Shown: piece by piece, positions 59,635 to 64,000 of the stretch | Position numbering within the stretch: the stretch's first letter is position 1 | Layout: each line of letters opens with the position of its first letter | Source: Streptomyces canus | GTDB taxonomy: Bacteria; Actinomycetota; Actinomycetes; Streptomycetales; Streptomycetaceae | NCBI RefSeq assembly: GCF_001514145.1 | Contig: NZ_KQ948665.1 | Coordinates: 248,001-312,000 of the forward strand | DNA: 64,000 bases | Direction: 5' to 3' | Made by a program: the position numbers and the translations under genes | Notes under the pieces: generated by a model | Told to the model about the DNA's origin: nothing | The model's input: the letters and a program-made list of their open reading frames with translations, nothing else | Database searches by the model: none

Positions 59635-61616
59635 TGGCCGTGGGAAAGAGGCCGTCGCTGGGCGACGCCACACGCGGCCGCATCCTCTATGGCGGTGACT
59701 ACAACCCCGAGCAGTGGCCCGAGGAGACCTGGCAGGAGGACGTCCGGCTGATGAAGGCCGCCGGCGTCAACTCCGTCACCCTCGGGGTCTTCTCCTGGGC
59801 GAAGCTCGAACCCCGCCCGGCGGAGCGGGACTTCGGCTGGCTGGACCGGCTGATGGACCTCATGCACGACAACGGCATCGGAGTGGTCCTCGCCACCCCC
59901 ACCTCCTCGCCACCGCCATGGATGGGCCACCTGCACCCCGACACCCTGCCCGTCACCGAGGACGGACGCACCGAGTACTGGGGCGGGCGCCAGCACTTCT
60001 CGCACTCCAGCGCCACCTACCGCCGTTACGCCGCCGCCATCACCGAGGATCTCGCCGCCCGCTACGGCGGCCACCCGGCCCTCACGATGTGGCACATCAA
60101 CAACGAGTACTGCACCTACGACTGGAGCGACGAGGCCGCCGCCCGCTTCCGGACCTGGCTGCAGGACCGCTACGGCTCCCTCGACGCCCTCAACTCCGCC
60201 TGGGGAACCGCCTTCTGGAGTCAGGGCTACGGCGACTGGGCCGAGATCCACACGCCTCGCCACGCCCACTACATGAAGAATCCCAGCCAGGTGCTGGACT
60301 TCAGGCGGTTCACCTCCGACATGCTCCTCGAGTGCTACCTCGCCGAGCGGGACATCGTCCGCCGGGCCACCCCGCACACCCCGGTGACCAGCAACTTCAT
60401 GCCGCTGTGGGTGGGCCAGGACGCCTGGCGCTGGGCCGAGGAGGAGGACGTCGTCTCCGTCGACCTCTATCCCGACCCCCGTGATCCGCTCGGGGCCCAA
60501 CAGGGCGCTCTCGTGCAGGACATGACCCGCTCGCAGGCCCGTGGGCCGTGGATGCTGATGGAGCAGGCCGCCGGACCGGTCAACTGGCGGGGCGTGAACC
60601 ACCCCAAGCCCCGTGGTCTGAACCGCCTTTGGTCCCTGCAGGCCGTCGCCCGCGGTGCGGACGCCGTCTGCTACTTCCAGTGGCGCCAGTCCCGGCAGGG
60701 CGCGGAGAAGTTCCACTCCGGAATGGTCAGCCACGCGGGAGAGGAGGGCCGCACCTACCAAGAGATCAAGCGGCTCGGAGCCGAACTCGCAGCGATCTCG
60801 GCGCAGGTGACGGAACGTCACACCGCCAACGACATCGCCGTCCTGCACGACTGGCATGCCTGGTGGGCCGGCGCCCAGGACGGCCGCCTCTCCAGTGAGG
60901 TCGACTACCCGGACGTCCTCAAGGCCTGGCACCGCGCGCTCTGGGAAGCCCACCTCACCACCGACTTCGCCCACCCCGGACACGACCTCACCGCCTACAA
61001 GGTGGTCGTCGTCCCCCAGCTGTACGCCCTCACCGACGCGGCGATCGACAACCTCCTCGCCTACGTCCACCAGGGCGGCACCCTCGTCGCCGGATTCCTC
61101 ACCGGCGTCGCCGACGAGGACGACCGGGTGCGCCCCGGCGGCATGGACGCCCGGCTGCGCGAACTGTTCGGCATCCGCACCCTGCACGAGTGGTGGCCGC
61201 TGGACGCGGGGGAGTACGCGGAATGCGACGACTTCCGCGGCACCTTGTGGTCGGAGGAGATCGACAAGACCGAGGACGCCACAACAGAGGCCCTGTACAA
61301 GGGCGGTGAGCTCGACGGACTGGCCGCCGTGCTGCGCAGGGGCCGCGCTTGGTACTTCTCGACGCTGCCGGAGCCGGGCGCCCTGCGCGAGCTCCTCGCC
61401 GGGATCGCCACGGGTGCGGGCGCGCGACCGGTCCTCGACGGACTGCCCGACCAGGTCGAGGCCGTCCGCCGCGGTGACCTGCTCTTCCTGCTCAACCACG
61501 GCCGCGAGCCGGTGACGGTCCCGGTGCCGGGCACCCACCACGACCTGCTGACCGGAACGGTCGTCACGGACCAACTCGCCCTGGAACGTTACGGCGTGGC
61601 GGTACTGCGCCCATGA
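59634..61616 (+). CDS. Glycoside hydrolase family 42 beta-galactosidase
   Basis: 660 residues, no signal peptide, so cytoplasmic. GH42 landmarks: LYGGDYNPEQWPEETWQED (about 18-36), the acid/base Glu158 in MWHINNEYCTYD, the nucleophile Glu310 in MLMEQAAGPVNW, and the trimerisation domain with VVVPQLYALTD near 464. It removes beta-linked galactose from imported oligosaccharides, fitting the Gal side-chain residue of xyloglucan. Start overlaps GH74 and the stop overlaps GH95 (ATGA). Confidence 0.94.
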   Translation: MAVGKRPSLGDATRGRILYGGDYNPEQWPEETWQEDVRLMKAAGVNSVTLGVFSWAKLEPRPAERDFGWLDRLMDLMHDNGIGVVLATPTSSPPPWMGHLHPDTLPVTEDGRTEYWGGRQHFSHSSATYRRYAAAITEDLAARYGGHPALTMWHINNEYCTYDWSDEAAARFRTWLQDRYGSLDALNSAWGTAFWSQGYGDWAEIHTPRHAHYMKNPSQVLDFRRFTSDMLLECYLAERDIVRRATPHTPVTSNFMPLWVGQDAWRWAEEEDVVSVDLYPDPRDPLGAQQGALVQDMTRSQARGPWMLMEQAAGPVNWRGVNHPKPRGLNRLWSLQAVARGADAVCYFQWRQSRQGAEKFHSGMVSHAGEEGRTYQEIKRLGAELAAISAQVTERHTANDIAVLHDWHAWWAGAQDGRLSSEVDYPDVLKAWHRALWEAHLTTDFAHPGHDLTAYKVVVVPQLYALTDAAIDNLLAYVHQGGTLVAGFLTGVADEDDRVRPGGMDARLRELFGIRTLHEWWPLDAGEYAECDDFRGTLWSEEIDKTEDATTEALYKGGELDGLAAVLRRGRAWYFSTLPEPGALRELLAGIATGAGARPVLDGLPDQVEAVRRGDLLFLLNHGREPVTVPVPGTHHDLLTGTVVTDQLALERYGVAVLRP

Positions 61617-63802
61617 ACCTCCTCCACGGCACCTGGGAACCCGAACCGGCCGCACGCTGGGAGGACGGCTTCCTCAGCGGCAACGGCCACCACGGCGCCC
61701 TCCAGTTCGGCGATCCGACCGACGAGCGGGTCGTCGTCACCCACCACACCCTCGTCCGCCCCAACGGCGCCGAACACGCCCGCCCGCCCCGCCTTGCCGC
61801 CGAACTCCCGGCGCTCCAGGACCGGTTGCTCGCCGGAGACCTCCTCGCGGCCGAGAGCTTCACCGACCGGCGCGAGCTCCAGTGGGTGCAGCCCTTCCAC
61901 CCGGCCTTCGCGGTCCGGCTGCGGCGGACCGCTCCCGCTGAAGGCTCCGGCTACCGCCGCTCCGTGGACTTCACGACCGGCGTCGCGCAGACGGAGCACG
62001 ACGGCCGCCTCAGCCGCGTCTTCGTCTCCCGGGCCGACGACGTCGTCGTCCACCAGACCACCACCCCCGACCTGGACATCTCCCTCGACCACCGGCTCCC
62101 GAACACTCCGCACGGCCTCGCCGTCGGCCACGGCGCCGTGCTCACCCCCGAGGGCGCCCTGCTCACCCTGCGCGCCCGCTACCCCGGCAGCGACCGCGCC
62201 TACACCGGCGTGACCCTCGTCGTGGTCACGGGCGGCCGTTCGACACTCACGCCCCCCGGGCTCCGCGTCACCGGCGCGGACTCCGTCCTCCTGCTGACCC
62301 GCGTCCTGCGGCACACCGACGACCCGGACGCGCTCGCCGAGGCCCGCGCCCTGAGCGAGCTGCTGCCCGACCGGCAGGATCCCTACGACGGCCTCCTGGC
62401 CCGCCACACCGAGTCCCATCGCACCGCCTACGCACGCGTCACCCTCGACCTCGCCGCCGACCCCGCCGAACGCGCCCTGCCGGGCTCGGCGTTGCTGGAG
62501 CGGCCCGACAGCCCCGCCCTTCTGGAACGCCTCTTCGCCGCCGGCCGCTACCACCTGCTCTCCTCCAGCGGCCTCTTCCCGCCCCGCCTCACCGGCCTGT
62601 GGACCGGCGACTGGGACACGGCGTGGTCGGGAGCGTTCACCAACGACGCCAACGTCAACCTCCAGGCCGCGTCGGCCGCGTACGCGGCCCTTCCCGAAGT
62701 CACCGAAGCCCTTGCCTCCCTGATTGACCGTCAGCTGCCGGACTGGCAGGACAACGCCCGCGAGATCTTCGGCACCCGGGGTGCCGTGGCCCCGCCGCAC
62801 TCCGACGGCGAGTCCGGACTGACGTACCACTTCAACCGCGAGTACCCGCTCCATCTGTGGACCGCCGGCGCCGACTGGCTGCTCAAGCCCCTCGTCGACC
62901 ACGACGAGACCCGCGGCGAACAGGACCCGCGCACCGCCCGTGCGCTCGCCGAAGTCGCCCTGTTCTACGAGGACTTCCTCACCCGCACCGACGCCGAGGG
63001 CCATCTCGTCGTCGTCCCCTCCTACTCGCCCGAGAACCGCCCCGCGAACGCCAGTTGGGGCGCGATCAACGCGGCCATGGACCTCTCGGCCGCCCGGCAC
63101 GCCCTGCTCACGGCCGCCACCTACCACCCCGAGAAGGCACAGGCCTGGCGCGCCCTCGCCGACCGGCTCCCTCCCCACCGGGTCAACGCCGACGGCGCCC
63201 TCGCCGAATGGGCATGGCCCGGCCTCGACGACACCTACGACCACCGCCACCTCAGCCACCTCTACGGCGTCTGGCCACTCGACGAGATCACCCCCTACGA
63301 CACCCCCGACCTCGCCAGGGCCGCTCACCGCGCCCTTGAGCTCCGCGGTTCCGAGAACGACTCGGCCCACGGCCACCTCCACCACGCCCTCGTCGCGGCC
63401 CGACTGCGCGACGGCGAACGGGTCGCGCACGCCCTCGGCCAGGTCCTCAAGGGCGACTTCTTCCACACCTCGCTGATGAGCGCGCACTACCCGAACCGGC
63501 ACGTCTACAACGCGGACGCCGCCCACACCCTGCCCGCCGTCCTCGTCGAGATGCTCGTGCAGTCGACACCGGACCGGCTGGTGCTGCTCCCGGCGGTACC
63601 CGCCACCTGCCCCCGAGGTGAACTACGGGGCATCCGCACCAGATTCGGGGCCGCACTCGACCTCACCTGGAGCCCCACCGAAGCGACCGCGGTGCTGCGC
63701 CCCACCCGCACCCACCGCGTCGAACTGAGGACTTCCTCCGGCGCCGAACCGCTCGACCTCGTCGCCGGAGAAGACCACGTCATCCGTCTGGAGGCGTGGT
63801 AA
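61613..63802 (+). CDS. Glycoside hydrolase family 95 protein, probable alpha-1,2-L-fucosidase
   Basis: 729 residues, no signal peptide. The N-terminal beta domain contains WEDGFLSGNGHHGALQFG. The catalytic (alpha/alpha)6 barrel retains the water-activating N-x-N pair (Asn347 and Asn349, DANVNLQAA), the general acid in PSYSPENRP (Glu474) and the DHRHLSHLYGVWP motif (about 543-555). GH95 enzymes release alpha-1,2-linked fucose; some act on galactose. In xyloglucan this is the Fuc on Gal. The usual NINxxMNYW and GHGGW neighbourhoods are replaced by NVNLQAASAAY and APPHSDGES, so it is a divergent member. Confidence 0.85.
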   Translation: MNLLHGTWEPEPAARWEDGFLSGNGHHGALQFGDPTDERVVVTHHTLVRPNGAEHARPPRLAAELPALQDRLLAGDLLAAESFTDRRELQWVQPFHPAFAVRLRRTAPAEGSGYRRSVDFTTGVAQTEHDGRLSRVFVSRADDVVVHQTTTPDLDISLDHRLPNTPHGLAVGHGAVLTPEGALLTLRARYPGSDRAYTGVTLVVVTGGRSTLTPPGLRVTGADSVLLLTRVLRHTDDPDALAEARALSELLPDRQDPYDGLLARHTESHRTAYARVTLDLAADPAERALPGSALLERPDSPALLERLFAAGRYHLLSSSGLFPPRLTGLWTGDWDTAWSGAFTNDANVNLQAASAAYAALPEVTEALASLIDRQLPDWQDNAREIFGTRGAVAPPHSDGESGLTYHFNREYPLHLWTAGADWLLKPLVDHDETRGEQDPRTARALAEVALFYEDFLTRTDAEGHLVVVPSYSPENRPANASWGAINAAMDLSAARHALLTAATYHPEKAQAWRALADRLPPHRVNADGALAEWAWPGLDDTYDHRHLSHLYGVWPLDEITPYDTPDLARAAHRALELRGSENDSAHGHLHHALVAARLRDGERVAHALGQVLKGDFFHTSLMSAHYPNRHVYNADAAHTLPAVLVEMLVQSTPDRLVLLPAVPATCPRGELRGIRTRFGAALDLTWSPTEATAVLRPTRTHRVELRTSSGAEPLDLVAGEDHVIRLEAW

Positions 63803-63845
63803 CTCCCCCCCCCCGCATTTCCCCCCACCCATGGAAAGGGACACC

Positions 63846-64000
63846 ATGGCAAGCACTCTGCGCAAGATCACCATGGCCGTACTGGCCCCGGCGATGGCCA
63901 TCGGAGCCACCGTCGGACTCGCCTCCGCCCCCGCGTCCGCCGCCGTCTGGAGCTCCTGCGACCAGTGGGGCAACACGAGCCTGAACGGCTACACGCTCTA
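63846..64000 (+). CDS. Glycoside hydrolase family 12 endoglucanase/xyloglucanase, secreted, cut by window edge
   Basis: The first 51 residues are visible. GAAAGGG lies 6 bases before the ATG. A Sec signal peptide (MASTLRKITMAVLAPAMAIG, cleavage near ASA-AVW) leads into WSSCDQWGNTSLNGYTLY, which I recognise as the N-terminus of Streptomyces GH12 cellulases. GH12 includes endoglucanases and xyloglucan-specific endo-enzymes; context favours the latter. The catalytic glutamates lie beyond the edge. Confidence 0.8.
   Translation, partial: MASTLRKITMAVLAPAMAIGATVGLASAPASAAVWSSCDQWGNTSLNGYTL

Noticed and set aside
57319..63526. Very long open frames (645-784 codons) antisense to GH74, GH42 and GH95
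   Set aside because: They mirror the codons of well-supported genes, are rich in Gly/Val/Arg/Asp with no motifs, and arise from the extreme third-position GC of the real genes.

Overview
The window is chromosomal DNA of a high-GC actinomycete, almost certainly a Streptomyces. The signs are very high GC with third-position bias, many GTG starts and TGATG/GTGA gene couplings, twin-arginine lipoproteins, a sortase-E-type LAETG surface protein, and a gene order that matches what I remember of the Streptomyces coelicolor chromosome from rpsB to the GABA genes. I see no rRNA or tRNA gene, insertion sequence, prophage or CRISPR array.

Left part (1-14.2 kb): a divergent M23 peptidase gene cut by the edge, then the translation and lipid housekeeping run rpsB-tsf-pyrH-frr-cdsA. 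A small accessory stretch follows, with a RibD-like reductase divergent from a TetR gene and three small membrane-protein genes. Next come rlmN, a TPP riboswitch with a thiamine ABC operon (thiBPQ), and a mycothiol-dependent-type enzyme.

Middle part (14.2-34.3 kb): an LAETG surface protein, a LOG-family protein, a VOC protein and an ABC pair. The first polyamine-catabolic group is an Lrp regulator plus aminotransferase, divergent from a gamma-aminobutyraldehyde dehydrogenase. Then come an ABC exporter joined to a two-component system, an SRPBCC protein, a leaderless membrane-protein gene under a palindromic operator, a serine hydrolase, an ECF sigma factor carrying its own anti-sigma-like and membrane domains, a GDPD phosphodiesterase, adenosine deaminase, a DUF4190 protein and a NADAR protein.

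Right-centre (34.5-50.4 kb): a second aldehyde dehydrogenase followed by potDABC and a PuuB-like oxidoreductase, then a small gene whose ribosome binding site lies in a hairpin, a PAP2 phosphatase, gabT, a VirD4-like ATPase, a PucR regulator and a GabD-like dehydrogenase. Together with the Lrp group these genes would import putrescine/spermidine, oxidise or transaminate them to GABA, and carry GABA on to succinate.

Right end (50.4-64 kb): a polysaccharide-utilisation locus. A GH3 enzyme is divergent from a sugar ABC importer (binding protein and two permeases, no ATPase), followed by secreted GH74, intracellular GH42 and GH95, and the start of a secreted GH12. Two identical LacI-type operators lie in the divergent promoter region. 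The enzyme set points to xyloglucan, possibly fucosylated. No LacI regulator, alpha-xylosidase or ATPase gene is visible before the edge.
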